A stretch of 64,000 nucleotides of DNA from Lathyrus oleraceus (taxonomy: Eukaryota > Streptophyta > Magnoliopsida > Fabales > Fabaceae): contig NC_066579.1 in the NCBI RefSeq assembly GCF_024323335.1, positions 250,659,575 to 250,723,574 of the forward strand, given 5' to 3'. Positions 44,201 through 56,535 of this stretch are shown here, in pieces. Numbering within the stretch: position 1 is the stretch's first letter; the number at the start of each line of letters is the position of its first letter. The notes beneath the pieces are model-generated. The model saw only the letters and a list, made by a program, of their open reading frames with translations. It was not told the DNA's origin and searched no databases. The position numbers and the translations under genes are program-made.

Positions 44201-44683
44201 ACCCATGGCGGATAATTGGTGACTGCTAGAAACCCTGCATCCAACTGTTTTTGCACTTCTTCCTTTATCTTGACAGCCATCTCTGGTCTTGTTCTTTTGA
44301 GCTTCTGCTTGACCGGAGGACAACCTTCTTTGAGAGGTAAGCGGTGTACCACGATGTCTGTGTCAAGCCCTGGCATGTCCTGATAAGACCAGGCGAAGAT
44401 GTCAACATACTCTTGCAGCAATTCAATCAACCCCTTCTTCACATTATCTTCCAAAGCAACCCCTATCTTGATTTCTCTCTTGACGTCCTTGGTGCCAAGA
44501 TTAATCACTTCAGTAGACTCTTGATGCGGTTGAATGACCCTTTCCTCTTGCTTTAATAGCCTGGCAAGTTCTTCAGGGAGTTCACAGTCTTCATCACCCT
44601 CTTCTTCAGTCTGAAAGATCGGATTTTCAAAGTCGAAGCGAGCCATAGCAGAACCGTTATCAATAGGATCCGGTGATGTGCAT
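41209..44683 (-). CDS. Pol of element A: RT, double RNase H, integrase
   Basis: The open frame continues upstream to 44739, but the exon is taken to start at the splice acceptor (44685-44684). RT box YVDDMIAKS near codon 291 of that frame (host-typical YVDD), Ty3 RNase H about 430-540, second RNase H about 600-730 (WTLLFDGAVNAKGSG, NNEAEYEACI, FGDSALVINQV), integrase zinc region about 823-870 (HEGSFGTHVSGH, CHKCQ), core D near 893 (WGIDMIRKIEP), D near 956 (ITDNGSNLN), E near 991 (NGAIEAANKN). It ends VKKYFA at 41209. No nonsense codon, unlike the copy in element B, with which it shares roughly 85-90 percent of residues by eye. Confidence 0.9.
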
Positions 44684-44940
44684 CTGCATGAGTGATGGTA
44701 TGTGCTTATGAGTGTGAACAAGGAATGAAAGCTAAACAAAACATTGCCAAAATGTATTTTTTTATTTTTTTAAAAACTGCAAAAATAGAAAGACAGTGAA
44801 CAAAATATTTGAATGCAAAAAGACGTCCTTTATTTATGATAAAAATGCAGGTATTCACATAGATGAGCCCTACAATGAGTCATTACGCCCTGGGCGGAAC
44901 GTAAGACTTGGATATGCATGAATAAACAAAGAAAAATTAC
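44684..44940 (-). other. Intron between protease and RT of element A (257 bp)
   Basis: Donor GA|GTAATT at 44940 and acceptor CATGCAG|AT at 44685-44684 on the minus strand. The TAA that ends the gag-protease frame lies within the donor, and splicing joins the frames in phase 2. Element B has the same arrangement with an independent donor sequence. An intron at this place is an established Ogre feature. Confidence 0.65.
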
Positions 44941-47900
44941 TCCTCCATAAAAGTGACTTGGACAATCTCCCCAGAAGACCAATTATTGGTGACTTCACCC
45001 GGGACCCTCGGACGCACCTAGTTATCGACGTCGCAATCAGTATCCTCGTCTTCATCATTGACTGCAAAGACCTGGCCATATCGGGTAACGCCAGCGCTGG
45101 AGAAAGTAATCGGCCCCTGACGAGTCTGAAGTGTTGAAGTTGTAGAAGTCAGAGCTGGCTGATACCCAATCCCGAACTTGTCTTCTTTCATTGGTAACTC
45201 CAACAGATGTCCCTAACCGGGGGCAACGCCCGAATCTACCAAGGCCTGTGCCTGCTTGAAGGACCCGATAGAGGCACCCGTTTTAACTTCTTCCACCGGA
45301 GCTGCGTCCTTGATCTGAACTGCCTCAAAGGCCTGACATAGGGTCTCATGAAATTCACCTTCTACCTCTACATACTTGAATGTAGACAGGTTACTGACCA
45401 GAATGTCCTCCTCACCACAGACGGTGATAATCCTTCCATTGACTGGGAATTTAATCTTCTGATGTAAAGTTGAAGAGACTGCCCCAGCATTGTGGATCCA
45501 AGGACGACCCAGCAGGAAACTATAGGAATGACTGATATCCATCACATAGAAGACGGTGTTGAAGGTTTGTGATCCAATCTGAATTGGCAATTCTACCTCT
45601 CCGAACACCGACCTCTTAGAACCGTCAAAGGCTCTCACAACGAGATCGGAAGGCTTCAGGACCAAACCCTCTACTTCTAACCTTGACAGGGCTCTCTTGG
45701 GTAGCACATTGAGAGAGGAACCTGTATCCACCAGAACATGAGATAACACGGTGTCTTTGCATTCCATCGAGATGTGCAAAGCCTTGTTATGGTTGCGTCC
45801 AGCTGGTGTTAAGTCAGAACCAGTAAAACCTAACCCATTGCTTGCATGAACATTTGCAACGATTCCTTCCAGTTGGTTCACTGAGATCTCCTGAGGCACA
45901 TATGCAGCATTTAGGACTTTCAGCAGTGCCTCCCTGTGCGCCTCCGAACACAGCAGGAGTGAAAGGATAGATATCTTAGACGGCGTCTGAATCAACTGAT
46001 CGACTACCTTGTAGTCACTTTTCTTTATAATTCTTAAAAGCTCGTCCACATCCTTCACAAAGGTGGGCTCGGAACCAGCCTGGGGTGCAGAGGCACCCTC
46101 ATTCACGACTTGCTTGCCTTTGGCTTTTGCCGCAACATCAGCACTATCAGTTTCGGTAACGGGTGGTGAGAACAGTCTACCACTCCTGGTGAATCGCCCG
46201 ATTCCACCAACATTGTCCACTGCGGGACCTTCAACTTCAAGATCATACTTCTGACCCTCTTCTACCTTCAGTGGCCGTTCTACCCCATGATCGTGCGTGT
46301 ACACACTCCCCCTGTAATCCCAAGGAATGGCCCTTTCGCTGGTGAAAGGTAAAGGACCAGTGGTTGTGATAGTCATAGTGGACGGTCGCGCTGGTGGCAC
46401 TGGTTGCGCTTCTGGCACATTGATCTGATTAGTTGGGTAGAAAATGGTGATAGTATCAACATCATAGTCATACTCTGAAATCTCATTCATTGAAACATAA
46501 ACATCTGAAACATCGGAATCAAGTTCAATTACATCAGAATCAACCACATTGTTTGGGATATCAGCAACAACATTGGAAAAATTAAATACATCACCATTGA
46601 TTACAGAATCAGTAGGAACAACATCTGCGAATTCATCAGTAGTATCTTCAAACACCTCTTCCTCAACCCCTTCCACAGACTCTTGGACAGACAAATCTTC
46701 AACCTGAAGGGTACCTTCGTCGAGCAAGGCCTGGATACCCTGCTGCAGCTTCAAACAACCTCCACTCTGAGTAGCACAATCCACACAACCCTTCCCACAA
46801 CCGGGGAAAACATCGGCCTTCAACAAGTAGCCCTTGATATCCAACAACGGAGTCTTCAGCTTCAACACATCTTTGACGGATCTGGCTCCCCCTTCCATCA
46901 TATTAACATTCGCACCACCGTGCTGTGGCATGGGATTATTGACGACGTTAGGAGCCGGTGCAAGGTCGATGGCCTTTGAATCAATAAGGTCCTGAACTAC
47001 GTGCTTAAAAGCTTTGCAGTTCTCAATAGTGTGGCCAGGTGCCCCAGAGTGGAAACTACACCTAGCGTTGGCGTCGTAACCCATTGGAAGCCTACTAACA
47101 TGAGGAGCTAGAGTGCGTAACTGCACAAGTTGTAGTTGTTGAAGACTAGAAAGCAACTGAGCGTACGACATTGGAAGAGTGTCGAAACGCCGGTCCATCA
47201 TCCTTTGCCTCTGTTGATAGGCGGGTCTGTTACCCTGTTGCTGTGGTTGGTATTGATTTTGTTGGCGTTGTGGTTGTTGTTGTTGTAGTGGTGCTGCAGC
47301 CGGAATGGTCACAGCCGCAACATACGGTTGTTGATGATAGTTCTGAAAGTTATCCCTCCGGTTACCCCTGTTCTAATAAGAAGATATGGCATTTGCATCC
47401 CCTTCTCTCCTCTTCTGTCCTTGAATGAACGACTTCTTCACCCCTGATGAAGATCCACCTCCATTCTGGATCTTGCATGTCTTCAAATAGTTCTCCACCC
47501 TCTCGCCGGTAGAGACTACATCAGCAAAGTTGGAGGCATTGCAACCCACCAGGCGCTCCAAGTAAGGTCCGGGCAGAGTGTTCATGAACATGTTAGCCAT
47601 TTCCTTCTCCAATATAGGAGGTTGAACACGGGAAGCTGTCTCCCTCCAGCGTTGAGCATATTCCCTGAAGCACTCATTGCTTTTAAGAGACAGATTCTGA
47701 AGTTGAGTTCTATCCGGAGCCATATCTGCATTATACTGATACTGCTTCACGAAAGCCTCAGCCAAATCCCTCCAGCAGCGGATGTGGGCTTTGTCCAGCC
47801 TCATATACCATTCCAGGGATGCCCTAGCTAGGCTATCTTGGAAAAAGTACATAAGCAACTTTTCATCGTCAGAGTATGCAACCAGTTTACGGAAATAGGC

Positions 47901-48431
47901 TTGCACATGGGTCTTTGGGCAAGAGTTGCCACTGTATTTGTCAAATATCGGGACCTTGAATTTTGGAGGAACTCTCACGCCTAGGACCAGCCCCAAGTCA
48001 GCAACATCCACACCATGAGCATTATGCCCTTCCACAGCTTTCGACCTCTCCTCTAATCTTCTAAACATGGGGTCCATGCCATGGCCCATGCCAAAGTCTT
48101 CCTGCATCTGGGTGAACTGATCGTCCTGATCATCATGGACGGGCTGTTGACCGGAGTTGACATGTGGGATCGGGGTAGGCCCCGGTCCACTGGATCCATT
48201 AACCTCTCCAGCTGGAGGATCAGTCAACGTCTCTGGTTGAGTAGTGGCGGGATTCCTTTGCATCATCTGCCTGAGCTCTTGCTGTCCCTGAGCCACCCCT
48301 TGAACCACATCCATGAATTGAGTCATGCGGATCCTCATCTCGGCGAGCTCTGCTTGTAGGCTTTCCATTACTCTCTGTTGGTTTCTTCGGGTACCGTACC
48401 GATGAATGCCTGATTCAGCTATCCTGCTCAT
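44941..48431 (-). pseudogene. Gag-protease of element A (three nonsense codons)
   Basis: Starts MSRIAESGIHRYGTRRN at 48431. Capsid region 47980-47530 (FKVPIFDKYSGNSCPKTHVQ, LEWYMRLDKAHIRCWRDL). A Gln-rich stretch follows near 47280-47200, then a zinc-binding segment CSFHSGAPGHTIENC near 47055 and the aspartic protease near 45735 (VLVDTGSSLNVLP) with LLGRPWIH. One frame throughout, broken by TAG at 47373-47375, 45213-45215 and 45018-45020. At the last two positions element B has TGG, so the change is G to A on the coding strand. The frame ends at the intron donor 44940. Confidence 0.85.
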
Positions 48432-48753
48432 GGAACACCAAACAATATAAGAACACCGCAGCGGTACCTGTTATGCAAAATATGCAAATGAATATGTAAA
48501 TGTAATGACATGTTTATCAATTCCAACGGGTATTCCACCCCCTTGATTCCAGTCTCACATCAGACAGAAAGCGCAAGAAGACCGAGTTGTGGATAAACTT
48601 CTGAGATCAAGATGCAATAAGGAAAACCATCATATAAATGAGTTCAAGAAGGGAAAAGGCCTTAGCCAACAGTTCATCAAAAAGGATCTCCATAAAAAGC
48701 CTGTGGATCATCACTACAATATAATAAGTAACGAGAGGAACAAAAATCAGGAA
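48432..48753 (-). other. Spacer between ORF1 and gag in element A
   Basis: 322 bp with no ORF or repeat that I can recognise. Ogre elements keep ORF1 and gag apart, so a spacer is expected; how gag is reached by ribosomes is not visible. Confidence 0.5.
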
Positions 48754-49414
48754 TCAACCTCCTGTATACAACCCATAAGGGCTGCTCCTCACTTCAGCCA
48801 GTAGCGCCACTGTGTCAGGATGATCTGGAGATTCTGTCAAACGTCGGATAAGCAGATTCCTCTTGTGAATAACTACATCCAACTCGTTGATGTGCTCTCT
48901 ATAGTAATTCCCATCATCCTCTCCGAATACCTCTTCAAGTCTGGATTTCTTCAAACCTGCCTGCACTCTGAGTTCCTCAATCTGTCCTTGAGCTTTGTTG
49001 AGTTGATCTGTGATATATCCATTGGTTGAACGGGCGCACAGAAGCTCATTGTTCTTCTCCTTCAGCAAAATCTTCAACTTCTCCATCTGACCAGTCAATT
49101 CGGCCACCATCTCCTCCTCCTTTACCTTCCTAGAAGCTGAAAATGTATCCCATTGCTCTTGCCAACCAGCTAGCTTACCAAGAGCATCTGTTAACTGCTG
49201 TTTGACTCGCCTCAACTCAGAACTGGATGATCCCAAGGCCTTGTCTGTCTCCCTGAAGAAGTCCACCTTCACAACAAATTTCCTCTCTGCTTCCTCCATG
49301 GCATTCTTCAATTTGTCATACTCCTCTCGGCTCACCATTGTTGACTGCTCAGGAGTAGGTGGATACAAAGGTTCTTCAATAGGAAATGGCAGACCAAACT
49401 CTTCGACTCTTCCT
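48754..49414 (-). CDS. Ogre ORF1, C-terminal coiled-coil part, truncated by element B
   Basis: About 220 codons ending GLYTGG at 48754. It is a mostly helical, charged sequence with long heptad patterns (LKNAMEEAERKF, LRRVKQQLTDALGKLAGW, MEKLKILLKEKNNEL, LNKAQGQIEELRVQ), hence a coiled coil. It has no catalytic motif. Its position upstream of gag matches the extra ORF1 of Ogre elements; the N-terminal domain is missing because the LTR of element B begins at 49415. The frame runs a further 15 codons into that LTR by chance. Function unknown. Confidence 0.65.
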
Positions 49415-52400
49415 TGTCGCATTACGCGAAAAACAACCGGCAGGCTAAAACAAAACAAACAGAGCCGCCACCGTGCGTTATTTATCCCAAAAGAGGGAAA
49501 GGAAACGCTCGAAGTAAACCTAGAAAGGAAATGGTCTTACGACCGGAGATATGGGATCGGGAGTCGGTTATGCAAAGGGAAGGTATTAGCACCCCTACGC
49601 ATCCGTCGTACTCGACGGGATCCACGCTCAAAAGAATAGAAGAAAGGTTGCTAAACACTGCTCAAAAGAATGCACACACACACTAGAATAAAACACAGAT
49701 GGAAAGAGAGGGGAACGGGCTCGCTAGGATATCGCATCCTATGCCTACGTATCTCATCTGGAATGAGAATCAGAGCTACCGTAGTTCGGCTCACGCACGC
49801 CGAAACAAAACACACGCACAGACGCTGAGACATCAAAACAAACACACAAAAAAGGCAAACATGGAAACCGAATGCCAATTGCTGGACTTACATCAGACTC
49901 CGAACCAACAAACACACACAGGATCCAACTGCCAATCACTGGACTTACGTCGGACTCCACACAACCAAACGCCAATAGGATACGGACTGCCAATTGCTGG
50001 TCTTACATCCATCTCCTAACACACAAGAAGGTTAACCAACAAACAAGTTACTAAGGAGTCTGGCACTCGAGCCTAATAACTGTCAAGCAAACACACACAA
50101 AAAAGGAAAAGGGTTCCCGGAGAGATCTCGTACGACCTCCTGCCTACGTACCTCATCTGGTATGAGGATCAGGGCAACGTAGTTCCCCTACGTAGGGAAA
50201 GAACTTCTAACCTAACCAGAGACTGGGAAATGACATACTAGAAGGGAGACTAACTCGAGCCTAATAGTTATCATGCAAATTCACCATGGTCCTAGGTCAA
50301 GGTTTCTATCTAACTTGCACAGGGAGCAAGCTAAACCTAAACAGCACAAGCAAAGCAAACATACACACAAATAGCACACACTATATACAAACAAAGTGGG
50401 CTCACACAAGGTTAGGTTGTGAAACACAAGCCAACTGGAATCGGGTATTGTTAGCTCTTAACCCTAACATTGAGAGTTAGGGTGAAGCAAATGAAATGGG
50501 AAGTGAGGGGTGTGCCTCACAGCTCTTATCCCTGGCCTGGGAGAGCTTCAGACAAATGAAGGGGTGGGAGTTCAGAAAGCAGGAACTCTTCTATCCACAT
50601 GTGACTGACTCAACAAAGATCTTGGGTTAATATCCATAATGCATCAACATGTAATATGAGCAAAGGGATGACACACTGAATAGCAGGAGATGGATTGCAC
50701 ATCTCTTTTATCTGCCAATTGCCTTATCAAAGGACTTTTCCTGCTTGGCACAAAAATAAACAAACACAAGCATTGCCTCTTAAGGAGGACTTCAGACAGG
50801 TGCCTGCCCAAGTAACAGGATAGGTCTTCCAGACTACATGAAGTCAGGGAGTTATACCTCAAATGGTTAAGAAACCAAGCAAAGCAAAAGCAAGTTCACA
50901 ATGAAATTAAGCAACTAATGTACCTGAAAACAATCCAACTCAATCAGTACACAAGTCAAAAGAACTAAACAGGCAACCAATAGTCAACAGTCAACAGTCA
51001 AACAAACAAGCAATGCAACAAGGTGCAAGGCACAAGCTCAACTCAAATGAGCTAAAATCATCCTACAAAACAAGTCAAGGTTAGTCAACATCAACCAAAT
51101 AATCCAACTTAAGCAATGTGAATCAATCTCCTCATGGTCATATGTTCCTTATCCTGAAAACAAAGCTCAAACATACGCACAAACCACTAGGACAAGGCCT
51201 AGGATCAAATATGGAGAAATAATTCAAAACAGAACATGAAAATTGACATGAATCAACCTCAATCGAGTAAGAACACAATCCAAAAGGTCTCATGTCAATA
51301 GCATCAACCAAATTCATTTCACAAATCAATCATGGCAATGTATGCAAGTTCAAAGCTCATTGAAGCAACAGAATGAACAAATCCACATTAATTCCAAAAT
51401 GGCTCAATAAATCTCAACAAAAATCATGGCTAAACAGAACATACAACCTGATCAACACACCAAAAATCAAGGCATTTGGACAAGTCTAAGCATGGTAATC
51501 AAATTCCATAAGTCAAGGTAAGCACAAACAAGCTCAACTAGGGCACAATTTGCTACATCAACTTAGCACAAGCCTAAATCAGAAATGACAAATGGTAAAG
51601 ACCTCAAACCAAAGCCACAAAAAACTTCAGCATGTCTAGAAACAATTTGCAAAATTTCACATCCATAGGATAAACAACCATCATTTCACAAATCATTGAA
51701 GTTCAAGACTATTCAAATGTGCACAAATGACCATCCAGCAAGAAAAATATCAAAAAAATCAGAAATGAATCCAAAAATTCCAAGAAAATTCATGATCAAT
51801 CACAGCATCCATAAGAAGCATCATGCAAAAAATCACATCAATTGGAAATCACTTGGTATGGCAAAGAAATTCATCAAGTTGAGCAAGCAAAGGTGCGACA
51901 CACATTGTCACACCTACATTAACATGAGCATATCTCAGCAACCATAAATGATAAAATTGCAAACCCAACACCAAAATGTCCAGCAAGAGGTCTAGTTTAA
52001 ACATGCAAAGTTTCAAAGGCATTAGATCAAAACTCATCATTTCACAAAGCATATGGCAAGAAGGTCAAGAAAACACACATATTAACATTCCCTAGGCCCA
52101 ACAAATTTCCAACCGAGCACAATTTCTGGAAAAAAACCAAAAAATACTAGACACAACAAGGAGAATGATGCAAAAATCCACACATGATTTGGATTAATAT
52201 TTATTGAGTTATGAATTTTTTAAGTGAAAGAAAAAATTAAAAAGCATGTGAGAAGCATAGCATGAATGGATGAATAAAAGGAAATAATACGAAAATGCAA
52301 TTTGGAAAAGATCATGAGCCAGGAATCGAAGTGAGTGTGATTTCAAATTTGGAGCGCTAACAGTGAAACGCGCCGTTTCACTTAAGCGCATGTGGCAATG

Positions 52401-54183
52401 CTGAGCGCTATCGTCCAATCATTGTGCCACGCCAAGGCCACGTGGTCCACTACATGTTCACTAACATACAAACGCATGCAAACAAGCGCTGGAAAGATCA
52501 AAGGCAATCTGGAAACGAAAACCCTAGCACATTCATACGTGTTCTTCATGTTCTTCCCAGGTCAAGAACAAAAGTGCCAGAAATTCAAAATAATCATACC
52601 AATGCGTTCATCTCTCATCACTCAACATGAATCCACGCTTGGTTTAACATAATTCCACACATATCCAAAGAATCGAGCAAAAGAAGTTTCACATGTCAAA
52701 CTTAAAATCACCATAACTAACACAATACTGCATGAAAATTAATGATCTAAAGCTCAGCATGCTTAGTGTTCAAAGATCTACCATAAGCACATAACAATTT
52801 CGTGAATAGAGGAGATCGATTTCTAACCTTCAAGAAGATGCAGAAGTGAAACAGGTGATTTCAGGCCTTGAGAAGTTCAAACAGATCTTCCTAAGCTCTT
52901 TTATGGATGAATGGTTGAATGTTTGATGCTTACTCGAGCTTGATCTTGCTAGAATTGCCAACTGCCATGGATGAATGCAAAGTTTAGCTGCTTCCAATCT
53001 GCACGAAAACCTCTAGATCTTGCTTCAACAATGCTCTTCAATGCTTCTAGGTGAAGAATCAATCAAGAACAAGGCAATGTGTTTGCAGAATTTTGATAAA
53101 AATTGAGAGAGAAAGTTTGAAGAAATTTTTTCAGATCTGGAAATTGTGATGTGTTAAATGTCATTTTCTGTTAGGATTAGCTATATATATGAGGTGCTAA
53201 TCATGTTTGTTAATCATGCTTAACCAATGCAAGTGTAATTAGTGAAAACAAGGTGTTTATGCCAATTTGCCAATTTCACCCTTGTGCATGCAAACCAATG
53301 GAACAGTGCACGAATTCTGTTTTAATTCACTTGAAAATGCTATTTTGAAGCTAATGCAAGTGTTGCCATGTGAAAACAATGAGCCAAATTCAAATTATAA
53401 CTTTCCCTCCAAAATTCAAATGAAAAAACCAAATATTTTTGTGATGGGAATGCATGGCATATGATGCATGTTTTGGATAGTGCATGTCAAGACATGAATG
53501 TTGCAAAAAGAACCACTTCATTTGGCCTTATGGTTAAAAAGTTATGCATGTTTGAAGTTCAAATTCACTTGGCCATGATTGATCCATATCTTTTCAACCA
53601 CACATGAGAAGTTCATGATCTTGGACTTTTTGGAAATGGGAGAGAAAGATCTTCAACTTTCATGCTGGACAAAATTTCATTTGAAGCTTGCTTGATGATG
53701 TAATCTTGAGGAGAAAACCTTTCCATTTTTGGCAATTTCAAATTACAGGTCACTTACTATTTTTGGAAATTTTTCATCTGACCTCAAATCCTTCAATGTT
53801 GATGTTTGAAATGTCAAATGAGACTTGTATGGACATGAATGAGGCCTCTCTAACCATCTCCCACCTTCAAATCCATGGTTGAACTGACATTTGACTTTTG
53901 TTGACTTTCTAGGATTTCAGATGAATTGATCACTGACTGATGAGCTTTGAGCCTTCAATGCTTGACAAAATCACTTCAAAATGATCCTTGAATCATATGA
54001 ACTCATTGAACCAACCCTAGGGCTTTTCTTCCATAGAAAATGCACTTGCTTGCTTGCACAACTGGATCTCCTGACCAGTCTTGACTGATGACTTGGTAGA
54101 CTATGCAATGAACAACGCAAATGTTAATGACCTAAAATGAAAATGTATGCACAAAATGGGAGGTGCAAATTTGAGGTGCTACA
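49415..54183 (-). repeat. 3' LTR of element B, 4,769 bp
   Basis: TGTAGCACCTCAAATTTG...ATGCGACA in element orientation. It shares end sequences and the 49553-49606 block with element A but is much longer. A direct repeat of 57-58 bp (gccaatt/c..ctgg.cttac) starts at 49874, 49931 and 49989. Modules with cctacgta.ctcatctgg lie at 49741 and 50141. 50880-52700 is rich in C and A on the plus strand and has no ORF. A TATATATAT at 53182-53190 may be the promoter, which would leave about 1 kb of U3. Confidence 0.78.
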
Positions 54184-54196
54184 GCTGCCCCTATTC
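54184..54196 (-). other. Polypurine tract of element B
   Basis: GAATAGGGGCAGC on the minus strand, identical to that of element A. Confidence 0.7.
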
Positions 54197-54384
54197 AATC
54201 AACTGGGAACCCGAACGGATGAGAGCAACGACTGTCAGACCTTCAGGGTAAACAGGGATTGAATACCGAAGAACCGTAGAAATTTGCACTCTGCGGGGAT
54301 CCAAGAAAAGAAAGTTCACCAACTGCAACTTCAACTGGATCTGATATTTATTACTGGGGATTTTGATTTTTTTTCAAAGGTACA

Positions 54385-55530
54385 GTCACATCCAGACATC
54401 GAAAGATGATGAATGGGAATAGAAATCACAACCAGACGTCAACGGACGACTAGGAAAAACTCGACGTTTACCGAAACCAACGGAGAGGTGTCCAGACATC
54501 AACGGATGAATGGGAAGAAAGAGATACAACCATACGTCAACGGACAAATGGGAAAAACTCAACGTTTATCGAAACCAACGGAGAGGTGTCCAGACATCAA
54601 CGGATGAATGGGAAGAAATAGATACAACCATACGTCAACGGACGAATGGGAAAAACTCAACGTTTATCGAAACCAACGGAGAGGTGTCCAGACATCAACG
54701 GATGAATGGGAAGAAAGAGATACAACCATACGTCAACGGACGAATGGGAAAAACTCAACGTTTATCGAAACCAACGGAGAGGTAACCAGACATCAACGGA
54801 TGAATGGAAAAGAAATACATCTAGATGTCAACGGACAACTAGGAAAAACTCGACGTTTACCAAAACCAACGGAGAGGTGACTAGACATCAACGGATGCAT
54901 GGGAAATACTCGACCAGACGTCAACGGACGAAAGGGAGAAGCTCGACGTTTATCGACACCAATGGAGAAGGAGAAGCTCGACGTTTATCGACACCAACAG
55001 AGAAGGAGACCAGACATCAACGGATGAATGGGAAGACTCGACCAGACGTCAACGGACGAAAGGGAGAAGCTCGACGTTTATCGACACCAACGGAGAAGGA
55101 GACCCTACTGGGGAAAATCTAATCACAAACAAACGTCAACGGACGATTGGGAAAAACTCAACGTTTATCGAAACCAACGGAGAGGTGAACAGAAATCAAC
55201 GGATGACCTGTGGGGAAAATATAACTAGATGTCAACGGACAACTAGGAAAAACTCGACGTTTATCGAAACCAACGGAGAGGTAGCTCACTGGGGAAGGGT
55301 ACAACTATACGTCAACGGACGAATAGGAAAAACTCAACGTTTATCGACACCAACGGAGAGGTGACCAGACATCAACGGATGACCTGGGGAAAGGATAAAT
55401 GTTACGCACATCGAAAGATGATGTTTACCGACATCAATAAAAGGGACGACCAGACATTTACCGATGACTGGAATGGGACTCGATGTTTACCGACACCGAA
55501 ACAATGGTGTTTACTGACACCAAAAAAGAA
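54385..55530 (-). repeat. 98-bp tandem repeat in 3' UTR of element B, built of mini-hairpins
   Basis: From 54410 to 54805 the unit repeats every 98 bp (gaatgggaag at 54509, 54607, 54705); beyond that it is rearranged. Short inverted repeats recur with a fixed AACG centre: CATC-AACG-GATG, CGTC-AACG-GACG, TGTC-AACG-GACA. CATC-GAAA-GATG also occurs, at 55409-55420. A second type has TTACCG/TTACTG centres: GATGT/ACATC (55420-55435), GGTGT/ACACC (55506-55521), CAT/ATG (near 55455). The sequence is unrelated to the array in element A although the surrounding elements are homologous. Confidence 0.83.
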
Positions 55531-55599
55531 CACACGCGGGTGCAAAACATGACACTTACCGGTATCTCAAGAACGACATTTTCAATATGCCAAGGCAAG

Positions 55600-56535
55600 G
55601 CTAAACACTTGCTGGGGATCTCACTGGGGAGAATCAAGCTTTCCGTTGACGAACGGGTGAGGAAATAAACCTCTCTGGGGATATCAATCCTGAATGCTGT
55701 CAGGAGCAACTGTAGCAAGCGTGCTGTACAGGTGTTAAACAATGATCCGCCTCTGCCGGGGATACGGTCTGAGTGGGTTTCAACACATGAATGCATATGT
55801 CTGAATTTTTCCATGGCGTAATGCTCCATATTGAATGGAAATGCTACGCGATTTGAGGATGCAATGATTACTACATGCCAAATGCAAAACGATGAACTCC
55901 GGCTGGGGAGCCAACTGATCATATACTCCAACTCTGTGGGGAGACCCTGCTTGGGGAATGCTCTGCGGGGAGAGCACCGACTTCTCACTCAGGCTGGAGA
56001 AAAATAAAACTGTTGCTGGGGACAGGATCCCAATCCACTCGGGGACTTCACTTGGGGAACAAACAATGCGACTTTGCTGAGGAACTACACAAGGCGACTT
56101 CACTGGGGAGAGCTGCCAATCCATAGGTAGGATAAATTCTGCTGGAGATAATTTTTACTGACTGATCCACTCGGGAAACCTGCTGGGGAAAACCATCAAC
56201 ACAAACCTCTGCTCGGGAGATCTGCTAGGGAAAAACTTCACAATCCTGACGGGGACAGGCATTCACCACTCTGCTGAGGAAGAGCAATAACTCTGGTGGG
56301 GAGAGTATACCAGACTACGCTGGAGATAACATCCACAACCCTGCTGGGAACAAACGCTCACGACCACGCTGGGGATAACAATACTTCAAACCAGACTGCT
56401 GGGGAATAGAGCGACTCCATTGATACCTCCGCTGGAGATACAACATCCTTCCGACTCAGTGGGGATAATCCAACTTCAAACTCAGCTGGGAACTCAACTG
56501 GGGAAATATCTACTGGGGAATTGTCCTCACCGATG
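55600..56535 (-). repeat. Irregular array of CTGGGGA words in 3' UTR of element B
   Basis: About 30 close variants of GCTGGGGAxA, all on the plus strand, occur at intervals of roughly 25-40 bp (for example 55610, 55625, 55672, 55898, 56015, 56180). The sequence between them is not conserved. No ORF. In the element RNA these read TCCCCAGC. Confidence 0.6.

Larger units (their letters stand above)
36053..49414 (-). mobile_element. Element A: Ogre-like Tat-clade retrotransposon (3' part in window)
   Basis: Element orientation is minus. From left: 3' LTR 36053-38744, polypurine tract, 2.45-kb 3' UTR with repeats, pol (41209-44683), intron (44684-44940), gag-protease (44941-48431), spacer, and part of ORF1 (48754-49414). 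At 49415 element B begins; A's own 5' LTR must lie beyond 64000. It interrupts a copia gag at 36052. Ogre assignment rests on the intron between protease and RT, the ORF1 upstream of gag, the long 3' UTR with tandem repeats and the double RNase H. Pol is open; gag-protease has three TAG codons. Confidence 0.85.

Noticed and set aside
54413..55122. Four overlapping plus-strand ORFs with repeated MGRKRYNH-like starts
   Set aside because: They are shifted translations of the 98-bp tandem repeat, and on the antisense strand of the element.
54385..55530. CRISPR-like array
   Set aside because: Plant DNA, no constant-length unique spacers, no cas genes; it is a retroelement 3' UTR repeat.
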